Of a stretch of DNA of 64,000 nt, positions 44,700 to 55,784 are shown piece after piece (the stretch's first letter is position 1; every line of letters begins with the position of its first letter). The stretch is from contig CAXKWD010000003.1 in assembly GCA_964059195.1 (NCBI GenBank), positions 196,254,174 through 196,318,173 on the forward strand, read 5' to 3'. Position numbers and translations under genes: made by a program. Origin of the DNA: Ectobius pallidus (Eukaryota > Arthropoda > Insecta > Blattodea > Ectobiidae). Under the pieces are notes generated by a model, which did not search any database, was not told the DNA's origin, and saw only the letters and a program-made list of their open reading frames with translations.

Positions 44700-45292
44700 G
44701 AATATTCCAATGCGGTACGCGCGATAACTCAAATATCTTTATAGAATTTTCATGAAACTTTGAATACGCATTTATAACGTCCATGGCAAGAAGCCTATTT
44801 ATTTTTTATCAAATCTGTTGACCGATATCGAAGTAATAACTAATTAAAAGTCACATCCTTTTTAAATGGGAAATCATGACTACATATACAAAGCCGCGTT
44901 GCTAATCACTGAGGGCCTTGACTTCAATGCAGTCAGATGTTTCTTAATTTCGTTGTTCAAGTTGAAATGATTACTACTTGAATACCGTTATGTACAGAAG
45001 ATATATTACTGTAAAAAGATTAGGCTTACGTACATTAAGCGGAGTTTTTTCCAGTGCATTTTGTGAAATGTTGACATAGTCTTTTATCGGTGTATACGAG
45101 TATAAATTAAAGTTAAGCATAAAACTTTACACCTTTCTTCTTGCCTGCTTAATGAATCGATCTGGAGCTTAACTCGGCGATAGATTACAAAAATAACTTT
45201 TTTCTGCATATCATAATTGTAATAGGCCCTAATTATCACTGATTAAACAAAAACATTCTGGCACTTTGTTATATCAGTTTTCCTGATTTTAT
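44700..45292 (-). repeat. Family A copy, long form
   Basis: On the minus strand it starts AAAATCAGGAAAACTGATAT near 45292 and ends near 44700. The middle (44890-45140) matches 9800-10010. At about 45221-45231 it has AATAGGCCCTAATTA where the family has AATTA. It abuts a microsatellite. Confidence 0.7.
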
Positions 45293-45330
45293 TATTATTA
45301 TTACTATCATCATCATCATCATCATCATCA

Positions 45331-45366
<36 letters not shown>
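45293..45366 (+). repeat. Compound (ATT)n / (ATC)n microsatellite
   Basis: ATT units, then ATC units, then ATT units, next to the 5' end of a family A copy. Other copies of that family also start next to AAT runs. Confidence 0.95.
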
Positions 45367-45367
<1 letters not shown>

Positions 45368-45639
45368 AACGTAATGCAAACCTACAAAGCCCAGGACTTA
45401 TTTATTACAATCTGGACAATATTATGTTCTCTGATATTCAAAGTACCTATATATGGGATTTCTTTTTTCTTTCTCCTATTTGAACTTGCTCACCACACAA
45501 CAGGAATGAAGGCTGCAACCCCCACTAGCTAACGAAACAGCAGACTGCACAATGTTTACCTCTTCGAAACAAAAATCATTCGGTCAGAAGGGCCACTTCT
45601 TTGCAATGTAAACGTAATGATTGGGCCTATAAGAACTAA

Positions 45640-45850
45640 AAGTGAAGTAAAGTGATCCCTATACAGCCCATGGAGGCCCTAAGGGTTTCAGGAGGTTGGG
45701 CTCCAAGATTGGAGACATTCTCACGCACCGGGCGGCTATACTTTAGGGTTGCATTACTCATTCGCTGTAGCACACCAACACTAGACGTGGTGCCACCCTG
45801 ACAGCCCAGGCAGTTATGACTCCGGCCGGGGAAGCTTACGATCCTATTTT
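45640..45850 (+). repeat. Possible SINE-like repeat
   Basis: AAAGTGATCCCTATACAGCCCATGGAGGCCC followed by GGTTGGGCTCC resembles a SINE-like sequence I associate with arthropods (AAGGTGTCCCCGTAACATGCC type). No second copy or target duplication in this window. Confidence 0.3.
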
Positions 45851-46415
45851 TCTAATATTCGATGCTTTTACTGGTAGACTGATATACTGGTATTTCATTG
45901 AAGTACGTATTTTTCTGTGTGCACTGGTGTTTATGATTTTTAGGTTTTCTACAGCAGTACTGGCCACTACCGAAACAATACCTGTATTTTCTGTGGGAAC
46001 TTGTGCATAAAATTACATAGACCTATGTTTCAATGGCGTTACTTCATACTTAAACCTCGAGCAACATTCTCTTTCGGACCAGAGGGTTACAGCAAGAGGC
46101 AACCAATTCTTAAGACAAGAGGAAGATTTTAAAATCTGTACCTCAGAGCCAAACGAACGTAACTGCCAAAAACTAAATTTTACAGGAGGAGCGAAAAACA
46201 AAATTATGAACAATAAAGGGGAATGGAGTTGCTACTATTTGGCTCTCAATATCTTGGTTTCTAATGAAGTTATGAATTTAATATTAATTGGTTCTATAGA
46301 GGTCAAGAAGTTAGTAAAGAATATGAAAAAAACAAAAAAATATGAAATTTGGAGTTACGTTCCTTTGGCTCTGGGGTACAGAAATATTCCTCTATTGCAA
46401 CCAATGGTCATACTA

Positions 46416-47103
46416 CAGTGAGTCCCACGCAAGAGTTGGCCAATGACGTGGGTTTCTGTGTCGCGGCGGGCACAGCTCCAACGCCCGAGTGATCGGGTGA
46501 AATATCTACGCTAATAAAGCCGAGATTGGAGTAATGATTCAGGTTCTCACATTTACAGTTAAAATTACAATGAAAATAACCACGTACCTCATCACAAGAG
46601 ATGTTGGAAATGATCTCCTCTTGCATACGCACAGCACTGGCACCTTTTTAGGAAATTTTCTTTCACGCGCGTAAGTTCAGCTTCCGAGATAGTTAAATTC
46701 TCTTGTGATACTGTCTTTAAGTTCTTCTAACAATAGCCTATGTGACTAATATTTATGGGGGAACTTGAAAAATAAAGTGTATAGGTTAATTCCCCACACA
46801 TTAGAACATTAGAAGAGAAATTAACTCTATCTCGGAAGCTGAACTTACGGGCGTGAAAGAAAATTCCCTAAAAAGGTGCCAGTGTTGTGTGTATGCAAGA
46901 GGAAACGATTTCCAACATCTCTTGTGATGAGGTACGTGTTTATTTTCATTATAATTTTAACTGAATTTCTGAGAACCTGAATCATTACACCGATATCGGC
47001 TTTATTAGCGTAGATATTTCACCCGATCGCCCGGGATTTGGAGCCGTGCCCGCTGCGACGCAGAAACCCTCGTCATTGGCCAACTCTTGCGTGGGACGCA
47101 CTG
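46416..47103. mobile_element. Mariner-type MITE with very long inverted repeats
   Basis: 688 bp bounded by TA (46414-46415 and 47104-47105). The ends CAGTGAGTCCCACGC / CAGTGCGTCCCACGC extend into arms of about 290 bp (to about 46704, and from about 46813) with a central spacer near 108 bp; arm identity is near 90 percent by eye. The CAGTGAGTCC end resembles that of 28052-28520. No transposase. Confidence 0.85.
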
Positions 47104-47129
47104 TATTATGAGTAATGGAGCTCTGATGG

Positions 47130-47275
47130 AATGATGTATGCAGGGAAATAGGAACATCCCGAGAAATTATGCCCCGACCCCATTTTGTCTTCCACATGGA
47201 TCTACCGAGATTCGTTTGCGGGTCAGAGCTGTGGAAGGGGAACGGTCTAACCACTCAGCCATGGGGAAGAGTAAT
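47130..47275 (-). repeat. tRNA-like sequence
   Basis: On the minus strand CCATGGCTGAGTGGTTAGACC is a very good A box of the Ser/Leu type. A matching B box is not clear (CGCAAACGAATCTCGG). A SINE head or a tRNA relic. Confidence 0.45.
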
Positions 47276-47365
47276 ATATTAATAATGTAATTGAATGTAA
47301 TCATCTTACCTTATGCATTTTAAGACTACTATAATAGAAATATTGTTACTCCTAAGAACCATTAG

Positions 47366-48186
47366 TAGGGGGCGGATTTATATGACATGTCATATTTTTC
47401 CCCTTTGTATTATTTCATGGTTCCGACTAATTTAAACCCGATTCCAAGCATCCTGGTGAAAATGGAACGGTTTTTATTGTGCATTTAACTGCATATTTAG
47501 AAAATTTTCAACTATTGTAGCATATTTAGTATGAATATGCATATTTAGGTCATATTTTTGGCATATTTGTGTGCATTTTAAAGAAATTTGGAAGATTCAT
47601 AATATATTTTGTAAATCTTGCATTATACTGATACTTTTTGATAATTTACAGATATTTTAAATAATTAACATTATTATTTTTTATTAAATGAGAAATTTCC
47701 TCAAAACAGAGGTTTGTCTCCAACCAAACAAATACAACAGTCAAGCACTATCACATAACTCATCCTGACACACAAAATATGATACCACCATTCAGAACTC
47801 TACACTGCTCACTACATTTCGCCACTTATCCCTGTCTTGTACATCTTCCTCCACTAAACCAAATCTTTCTATTGACATGTGTACATTCTGTATCCAGGTA
47901 GTAGCAGGTCGTCCTCTTCCTCTTCTTCTCTTACTTTCCCATTCCTGTACGATTCTAGGTATTCTTTCTTCTCCCATTCTACGTACATGTCCATACCATC
48001 GAAGTCGTTTCCTTATAATTAACATTATATTTTAATAAAATGAATTGTAACGAAACTTTAAAAAATACACATAATGTGTAAGTGGAAATGTCATATTTTA
48101 AATGTTATTGGTTATATTTCAATGTTTTTTAGGTCATAAATGCATGCACATATGCTATATTTTAGGTCATAGGAATCCGCCCCCTA
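47366..48186. mobile_element. hAT-type element carrying a LINE insertion
   Basis: Ends TAGGGGGCGGATT / AATCCGCCCCCTA. Flanks ACCATTAG (47358-47365) and ATCATTAG (48187-48194) agree at seven of eight positions. The AT-rich interior is full of GCATATTTAG/TTAGGTCAT motifs. A LINE tail of 340 bp inserted at 47675-48014. Confidence 0.88.
47675..48014 (-). mobile_element. LINE 3' fragment with perfect 14-bp target duplication
   Basis: ATAATTAACATTAT occurs at 47661-47674 and 48015-48028. Between them the minus strand codes from about 48014 to 47792 RLRWYGHVRRMGEERIP..., then GRGRPATTW and DRDKWR, the C-terminal tail of RTE-like reverse transcriptases, ending at a TGA. The hAT frame upstream only supplies a chance start. 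A 5'-truncated insertion. Confidence 0.88.
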
Positions 48187-48194
48187 ATCATTAG

Positions 48195-48529
48195 CAATAA
48201 TTGCATATTTATTTTTGTGCAAGTTATTTGCCACTCCCGGTTATGAACCCAGTCTCCTTCCTTGGTTACCGGTTTAGCTTAATCTGGTTGTGTTGCGACT
48301 TCCCAGCAATATCCGTATTGGCGTGTAATTTCCTCTGAGACGTGCGCCGCAGAGGGAGCTACATTCTGCAGGCGTGATCATGGCCCTCTATAATTCTGTA
48401 AGCATGTAGGGATATAACAATCACGACAGCGAAACTGGGAGTAGCAATGGAGTGGCTGCACACAAGGGCTTTGCTTTATTTCCCACTAGCATTTCGCCCA
48501 CTATAATTAATTCGAAGATTCAAATTAAG
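48195..48529. other. Non-coding stretch, weak tRNA-like box
   Basis: The minus strand has GGGTTCATAACCGGG (about 48237-48253). No other support for a SINE. Confidence 0.35.
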
Positions 48530-48719
48530 ACCGAAATATAACTACTAAGGCTTTCACGGTCGGCGTTCAATGATATTTCCATTTTCGGGCTGTATGGCCG
48601 TGGTCTATCCGATGAAATTGCTGACGTTTCGCCACGAACTGCGTCTGGCATCTTCAGAGCTCGTTACAGCTAGGTGGTCGGCTGTGAACTGCTGGCAAGC
48701 TCTCAAACACAGAGAATTA
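48530..48719 (-). repeat. Dispersed-repeat motif with GGCGAAACGTCAGC
   Basis: The minus strand reads CTGAAGATGCCAGACGCAGT then TCGTGGCGAAACGTCAGC. Such GAAGATG...GAAACGTC blocks are common near the ends of some arthropod retroelements, including Penelope-like ones; no coding part supports a class here. Confidence 0.3.
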
Positions 48720-49158
48720 CAATGAATCAGCTCAAAATCCGGTTTTGGAGTGAATTCCACAATAAGAAAGCGCCTCTATTGTATTTGATATTAGGCCTGT
48801 AAACAAACGAAACGACCAGGATGAGCTCACAGAATCAAAACTATCGATAATTCCATGCGATATATTGAAAAATCGCGATGCTTTTATTTCCGATTTATGC
48901 AAAAAAAAAAAAAAAGGGAGCAAAGCCACTTGACAATTGAAATGTATTACCGAAAACTGATGCTTCGATAACGCAAACAATTCAAGTTTTCTACCTGTTT
49001 TTTCACTCATAGCTCGCGAGCGAAAGCTACAATTAAAAATCCTGTTTCGAGGTACATTCGCCCGCTTTTAAAGCCATCTATGTTTAAAATTTCAGATCTC
49101 TGCGTTCAGTTGATTTCGACGGGCATCGCGTACAGACAGACAAACACTTCTTATTATA
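48720..49158 (-). mobile_element. Helitron-like type B, 5' part, interrupted by a mariner element
   Basis: On the minus strand it matches 13985-14250 (GAACGCAGAGATCTGAAATTT; GAGCTATGAGTGAAAAA). Its 5' AT-rich end is split at a TA by the mariner element 49161-50005; the last bases reappear at 50006-50016. The 3' hairpin was not found. Confidence 0.6.
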
Positions 49159-49160
49159 TA

Positions 49161-50005
49161 CAGAGTGCTTCAAAAAAATGTATACACACTTTGAACTGTC
49201 ATAGAAAATTTATTTCCCGTTCTACAAGGTTAAATTTCTGGGAGAATGTCATGTTATATTTCTTCAATAGGTGGCAGCAGAATAGCTTCAACAATTATCC
49301 AACAATCATGCCAATAATCGTTTCAACAATCATCCAACAATAATAGCATAATTGTGTACTGGGCTGATGATAATTCTCACATTACAGTTGAAATGGCTGT
49401 GAATGTGTTTGGTGTATATGTGTGGTGTGGTTTGTCTGCAAGGGGACTGATTGGGCCTTTCCGCTTTGAAGGTAAAGTAACTGGAGAAAAGTACCTAACA
49501 ATACTTGCTGATTCCATATTCCCTGCCATTCGTGCATTATACTGTAATGACAAGTTTTATTACCAACAAGATGGCACCCCGCCACATTATCATAGGATCG
49601 AAATTTGCCAAGGCAGTGGATTTGACGCAGGGGGCCAATTGAGTTTCCTGCACGCTCTTCAGACCTTACGCCGGTGATTTCTTCTTAGGGGCACAGGAAA
49701 AGATGAGGTGTACAAACGTAAACAAGGTAACCTACAAACACTTTGGAATGAGCGGTGTGAGCAGAAACCTCATTGAATATTTTATTACGATGTATGCAAT
49801 CAGTGGTGACTTTTACTCAGAAATATATTGATGCTAAAGGCAACCATTTTAAACATTTGAACATTAATCACTTTTTCATCAGAAAGTCATTTATTTTTCA
49901 AATTGGACTTTAAGCTTACCATTTTCAGATATTTAACCTTTAAAAACGGAAAATAGATTTTCTATGACCCTTCAAAGTGTGTATACATTTTTTTGAAGCA
50001 CTCTG
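49161..50005 (+). mobile_element. Tc1/mariner-type element with broken transposase
   Basis: 845 bp with TA on both sides (49159-49160, 50006-50007). Inverted repeats of about 53 bp start CAGAGTGCTTCAAAAAAATG and continue TATACACACTTTGAA. It holds the transposase relic 49354-49760. It landed in the TA-rich 5' end of a Helitron-like element. Confidence 0.92.
49354..49760 (+). pseudogene. Mariner-like transposase catalytic-domain relic
   Basis: The first frame reads WADDNSHITVEMAVN, VWCGLSARGLIGPF, then TGEKYL and YYQQDGTPPHYHR, the segment around the second catalytic aspartate (QQDG). After a frameshift GPIEFPARSSDLTPV follows, the block before the third acidic residue, with another shift near DFFL. 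The N-terminal DNA-binding part is missing (49210-49350 is degenerate). Long for a relic here, yet clearly inactive. Confidence 0.88.
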
Positions 50006-50464
50006 TAGATTCACACGTACTTAGAAAACTAAGTTATTCCTCCAACACGAGAAAAGATTGTACAGTACAGTTATAACACTGATCACTTGAAAACCATGAC
50101 AATAGGTTAGGTTATTAATGCGTTACAACTTCATGCATAATGTTCATTGAATAATTCATACACTAAAATCCCAAATTAACAATACAAACAACGTGCCCAA
50201 AGTCACGCAACATGCATTTCTCGTTCATTGCAGATGTAGTACAAATAAATTAACACTACCATTCACTACGAGAACTGCAATGAATTATGGCCTATAGAAC
50301 GAAAATAACAACAGAAGACTTCCATACAATGTACATTGAAATATAGATCAAGGGGTTTCTCTCCCAGTTTCCCTCTGTCCCCTGCAGCATAAGCCACCGG
50401 TATTCAAACAAGTAGCCTATATTAGCGGAATTCTGGAGGCCATGTTGAACGAGTTTATGTTGTA

Positions 50465-52021
50465 CTAGCTTAAAAGGCCCGGCGTCCCCCGGGTTTTTAT
50501 TTTGTAATTGGAAATTAACTTATGAAGGACTTTTGATTTTTAAATTATATGTCCTTATAGCCTATAGGAATTTAGAATTTGAAATAGGAAGAACGACTTA
50601 TCACACTCAAACTATTCCCTCAGAAAACGCTTGGTATAGCTTTTTATGGCTCATAGAGGATGTATAATTTTGCATCCCATCGCTTGTACACATCAAGCCT
50701 GGTAGAGGTTCAAATAAGAAGAAACAGAAATTCCGGTAACATAAAGCTGTATTGTCTTTGCGGAATATTTATTTCTCACTCTCATGTTATCATAAAACCG
50801 TTTTGGGGATGAAATTAAACAGAAATGCGATATCACATTCATACATCTCTCTCCAAAAACCTGCGATATAATAATATACTTATTACCATGCTTCGTATTG
50901 TTTTCTCTATGTCCAGGGAAGAGAAATTTATGTGACTGCATTATTTTCGTGGATTTCATTCTTTAATATTTATTTATAACATGAATTATATTGATAGCTT
51001 CTCTAATTTGTCAAAGTCCCGTTTCATTTATTTCCAAACCCATCTGAGACCACTGGCGACAATGTGTTGTCATGTGAACTGTGATTTGGATTTGATAATT
51101 CTGTGTAAAAAGGGATTAAGTATTCTCAAAAATATTTGATTTTTGGCATTTAAAATCAAAATTTTTCTAAATCCTTTCTTAGTGGGCACTTACATTATGA
51201 AACGAAGGTACTCTCAAAATTCCAAGTCTCTACCTATTATACGAGTAGTTTAGGCTGTACGTTGATTCTCTGTCATTCAGTCAGTCAGTCAGTCAGGACA
51301 AAGCCTTTTATATACAGTAGAGCCTCGGTAATTCGTGCCCCGGTATTTCGAGGTTCCGTGTAATTCGAGCTGGTCTTAAGAAAATTAAAATTTTCCATAA
51401 AACTAGAGTAAAATCCAGTTTTTATACGATGTCCGCAAGTAAGTTTTACGCACTTCCGAATGTGTTACATTTTGAGCTTTCTTTCAATTTTTCCATGTAC
51501 AAAAATGCAGGTAAAACTGTCCCACTTAGGGTTTTCGTTCATAATACACAGAAATAACCTTGGCTTCAGACTGCTAATGTATTTCTATTACAGATTGACA
51601 TAAACCGAGGTTTGATCTTTCTTGGTCGGGACCTCGTATCAATCAATTGTACAGTGCATACCATCCTTTCAGAAAAAAATAATACTTTATTGTTTCAGTA
51701 ATCCCTACTCAGCTACAATGGTATTTAAAAGTGTTTTCCTAGTTGCGCCGCTTTCCCGTTCCACTCCATTAAGGGTCAGACAATGACTTAATCCTTAAAT
51801 GATTCCGATGTAGAAAATTGAAAATGTTTGCCAATATACATACAAGCGTAACACAGGTATGTAGGCCTACTATATTTTTATTTTATTTTTTTAAAACCAT
51901 TATTGTGCTCCTTAAACATGTATTTATGATTTACCCATTGATTTAGTGATATTTCCGTATAATCCGAGGTAGCCTCAGCCCCAATTAGCTCGAATTATCG
52001 GGGTTCTACTGTATAGAGAGA
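50465..52021 (-). mobile_element. Helitron-like type A element carrying a pogo/Tigger insertion
   Basis: On the minus strand: A|TCTCTCTATA...AAAAGGCTTTGTCCTGACTG at the right, and hairpin CCCGGGGGACGCCGGG then CTAG|T at the left end. Its partner is 34551-35576. A pogo/Tigger element (51315-52011) sits in a TA of the 5' TATATA run. No Rep/helicase frame. Confidence 0.82.
51315..52011 (+). mobile_element. pogo/Tigger-type MITE
   Basis: 697 bp with TA on both sides (51313-51314, 52012-52013). Ends CAGTAGAGCCTCGGTAATTCG and, inverted, CAGTAGAACCCCGATAATTCG are the classic Tigger pattern. Non-coding interior; TAGGCCTA at 51862-51869. Confidence 0.9.
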
Positions 52022-52130
52022 TAAAGCTATGGTTTGTTTACGGTGACGTGGGCGTCAGCGATCATAGTCGTAGAGATGGTTTCTATATCGGCGATCATCG
52101 TCCTTGACACTGTTGCTATTCACAATTATA

Positions 52131-52987
52131 CAGTCAAAGCTCTGTATAACGAAGACCGATATAACGATAAACCCGCAAATAGCAATATTTTTGTTTGGCC
52201 CCACAATCTTAATCTTAGTTTCCAATCTTAATAATGTTAAATGTAACTAGCTATAAACACGAAGCTATTTTAGAAACACCTTTTGTAACGATATTTTGGG
52301 GTTGAATTGTTACTGCAAACCAGTAGCTTAGCCGTATGGATGGTAGCTGGTATCAAATCAGTACCATTACGAGCCACCTATATTGTTTTCTAGGTGCCTG
52401 CTATCTATTACATTTCTTATAAATTCGAGAAAAGAAAGGTTCATGATGGGTGGACTATAGGACCACAGTCTAAGATCATCTCTTATGTGTGAAAAAAGCC
52501 CACAAAAATCATACATTGAGTTAGGTTGCTCTTTAATATGTACATAATGTGCAATTAAAACACCACAAAGAGCAACTGTTTTAGTTTTACCTTAGCTATG
52601 TGGCGATTTTACCTGTCTTTTTCTCATCTCTTCCCACCATCTACAGGCTTGAAATTTCTGACACATGGGTAGGCTCAAATCGTGACATCATTCGTGATAT
52701 TAAATTAATCTGAATGATAATTTTTAGTGTGCAGATGTAAATTAGCCATGGTTACAATTTAAAGCACTTCAGTAAATAGAGTAACTAAATCGGCTCTTTT
52801 ATATTTGGATTTGTTATTCATTATTTTCCACTTCTTCACATGTTCTTTCCATGAATACACAGTTTTCTGCAAGGAGTCTTTCTAATGTATGGTAAATTAC
52901 AACACCTCATTATATCAATAACCCTCATATAACAATGCAATCTGCTAGGGCCCACAAATATCGTTAGCCTATACGGAGGTTTCGCTG
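52131..52987 (+). mobile_element. Second pogo/Tigger-type MITE
   Basis: 857 bp between TA dinucleotides (52129-52130, 52988-52989). Ends CAGTCAAAGCTCTGTATAACG and, inverted, CAGCGAAACCTCCGTATA... pair if an extra GGCTA in the right end (TATAGGCTAACGA on the minus strand, about 52966-52975) is removed. No transposase frame. Confidence 0.8.
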
Positions 52988-53242
52988 TAGTTGGCAATGT
53001 CAAACAGCTGACAGGAAAGGACAGGACATGGAATTGGATATTTGATAGCTATCATAACCTCAACACAGCCTGTAATAATATAGTCATGAGAAAACGCTGC
53101 CAGCAACAAAGAAATGTCACTGTTTTTTTAACTAACTGTTAAATCGTTCGTTAGTAGTCATATCAAACCGGTAATAATGTATTAAAATATTGTTTTTGTT
53201 AATAAGTGTACTGGCAATTTTATTGTATGTTTTGTTGTAGTT

Positions 53243-53290
53243 TGCTAGCAGGTGCCACGGCATCTCCCACGATAATTAATTTGAAAAGGC
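53243..53290 (-). mobile_element. Helitron-like 3' end remnant
   Basis: On the minus strand AATTAATTATCGTGGGAGAT then GCCGTGGCACCTGCTAG, a worn version of the type B 3' end. The 5' side is unidentifiable. Confidence 0.55.
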
Positions 53291-53343
53291 AGAATCGCCC
53301 GTTGACGTGACCATTTATTAAATATTATTATAAGGCTTATAAC

Positions 53344-53909
53344 CAGGGCAAGGATTTTGATGACCTAAGAAGTCTTTTAAAAAATGAGCTATAAAATGAC
53401 CGGAAAAATACAGAAAAATGACCCAAAAATTAATAAAAGTGACCCAAAAATTTATGTGAAAGTGCTAGTTTATTCATCAGATTTGTGTCTATTTTATAGG
53501 CTTGTAATTAGTTAATTGGCACATACGGTTTAATGCAAACAGCAAAGACCGTCTTTCAGTAATTATGCTTATTTAGAGTTCTCATAATATTAAATGTAAG
53601 TAAATTTACAAAAAACTCTATATAATGTAAGAAGCAACACAAAATGAAAAAAGACTTTAAAATTAAAAAATGAACAAACAATATGAAATGTGCGAATAAA
53701 AGACCACAAAATGCTCACAAAATGACCAAATAATGACTTTCAATTCTAAAAATGACCTAAATTGAAACATTGGAAAAAATGACCAAAAAAGACCCTAAAA
53801 TCTAAGATTTTTCTATAATCTAGGAGTCATGATCAGAATATCTGCACTAGTGGGCAACGTCCATGATGTTCCAGTTAAAAGATGACATGTCATCAAAATC
53901 CGGGTCCTG
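53344..53909. mobile_element. hAT-type MITE with exact 8-bp target duplication
   Basis: 566 bp. Inverted ends CAGGGCAAGGATTTTGATGA and, reversed, CAGGACCCGGATTTTGATGA. Flanks CTTATAAC on both sides (53336-53343, 53910-53917). The interior repeats AAAATGACC-type motifs, like the subterminal motifs of the other hATs here. Non-coding. Confidence 0.92.
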
Positions 53910-53917
53910 CTTATAAC

Positions 53918-55444
53918 ATAATTAACTATTCGTTGTTAAAACTGTAAGAAATATAAGTTACGAAAACATAGAGTAAAGACAAAGTAAAGAGAGGTGTCAG
54001 GTAATATAAATTCCATACAAAAAATTTTAATCAATACTTATTAATAAAGAAACTGTAACTTAGAACGCAAATACACTTTGTAAGAAAATCAATACAACAG
54101 GGAATTATATAAATTCGGAGGAAATTAGGTCCAAGTGTAGAGATATGAAAATAAATCAAAATTGTAAATTCTAGTTATAAGACGAAGCTCAGAAGAGAAG
54201 AAAGAGTGGAAGGTATGGCGGTACATGAGGAATTATCTGCCTGGTTAGAAGCCAATGGAGTTAATTTGGAAATTATTTGACAAAAGATTGCAGGCTTAAT
54301 GAAAGTGACTTTGGATTAAAAGCTTTCGAAGTTAATAATGAGTCAGATGATGGCAACACAGTGAGGACTTAAAGGCTTACAACTTGAGAGTCAACAACCC
54401 GCATGGCAAACAAGATTAAACAGCATGAAAGTTAGTTTTCTGGCTATACATTATGTGAAATCAATCTAACTAGCAAAAAAACAAGTTTTCACGAAAACCC
54501 AAAGCCGGACCCAGGTTAGGGTTAGTTACTTTATTGAGCATATTGTTTTCAAGATTTCCGGTTTTAAATTTTCGTGAAAACTTAAATTTTTGATAGTTAG
54601 GTTGGTTTCCAAGGGCCAGTTGTGTAACATGTAATCTGTGGTTAGCATGCAAAATTAACTTTCAGTTACATTTAACTGTCTTTTTTAACTGTATAAACTT
54701 TAATCCAAGTTTACCTCATTCAAACCAACAGTTTAATATAACTGGCGAAGTTTTGCAAGTTAAAACATTAACTGATGATTTGGAAATTTTAAATTAATTT
54801 CAAACAGTGGAAAGAGTAGCCTACATTGTGAGTTATTAATTATTATTTTCGTATCATTTAGGTTGAGTTTGCTTTAATTTTGTCTAATGACATTAAAAAT
54901 ACAGATACCGGTACCTTAGATTTGTTGTTGATTATGGTAGCTCTATATTACAAATTAGCAACATTTATTTCTAGAGTTCTGATTATTCTGATACAGTACA
55001 TCATCTGGTGATGCAATGGAAATCCATCATGCATCTCATGCACAGCCCGGCAATCTGGGGCACGGCGGTGAAGCCTAGCCTTGCGCTATGCCGCCATCTT
55101 GCCTCACCAGAAGACACCCATTGAACTACACGTAATTCAATGGGAAACTATCACGAGAACTTAGATTAAAGTCCATTTTCACAATTTTCTATTGGAAATT
55201 TTGTATCCACTAGTGAGCACACTGAAACCACATTGAAAAAGCACGTCCTTTTGCTATTTTCTCAAGTATTGGTTCCTATTACTTGCTAAAAATTAGGTTT
55301 TTGATGTGAAACTTCTTTAGCCGCGGTAGGATTAATTCGAGAGCTTGCGTTACGGACAAAATCGTCACGAAATTATTGTTATGCTCAAAATCGTCGCGAA
55401 ATTAGTTTGGTGTGACGGAACGGACTGCACAGAAAACAATGAAC
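53918..55444. other. Non-coding stretch, nothing recognised
   Basis: No repeat copy or gene seen. Confidence 0.4.
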
Positions 55445-55765
55445 TCAATAATTAGGCTTATCCAAAATTTAAAAAATAAAAAATTCCAAAATTTAAAAAA
55501 TAAAAATATTCAAATTAAAAAATTGAAAATCCAAAATTTTAAGTCTAAAAATCCGAAATTAAAAAAATAAAAATAATTTAGAAAATAAAAATAAATTTAA
55601 AATATAACATTAAAAAATCAAAAATCCAAAAATTAAAAATTCAAAGATCCAAAATTTCGAAAATCCAAATTTTAAAAAATAATCCAAAGTAAAAAAATCC
55701 AAAATTCAAAAAATAAAAAAATCCAAAAAATAAAAAATTCAGAGATCCAAAATAAAAAATCCATG
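55445..55765 (+). repeat. A-rich AAAATCCAAAATTT-type array
   Basis: About 320 bp built from irregular 14-20 bp units of the kind AAATCCAAAATTTAAAAAAT. The purine/AT bias on one strand is strong and the units drift rather than repeat exactly. Confidence 0.85.
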
Positions 55766-55784
55766 CATGCATATCATAAGGGCC

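Noticed and set aside
46985..47254. 89-codon minus-strand frame
   Set aside because: It spans the end of a mariner MITE and a tRNA-like sequence; no domain seen.
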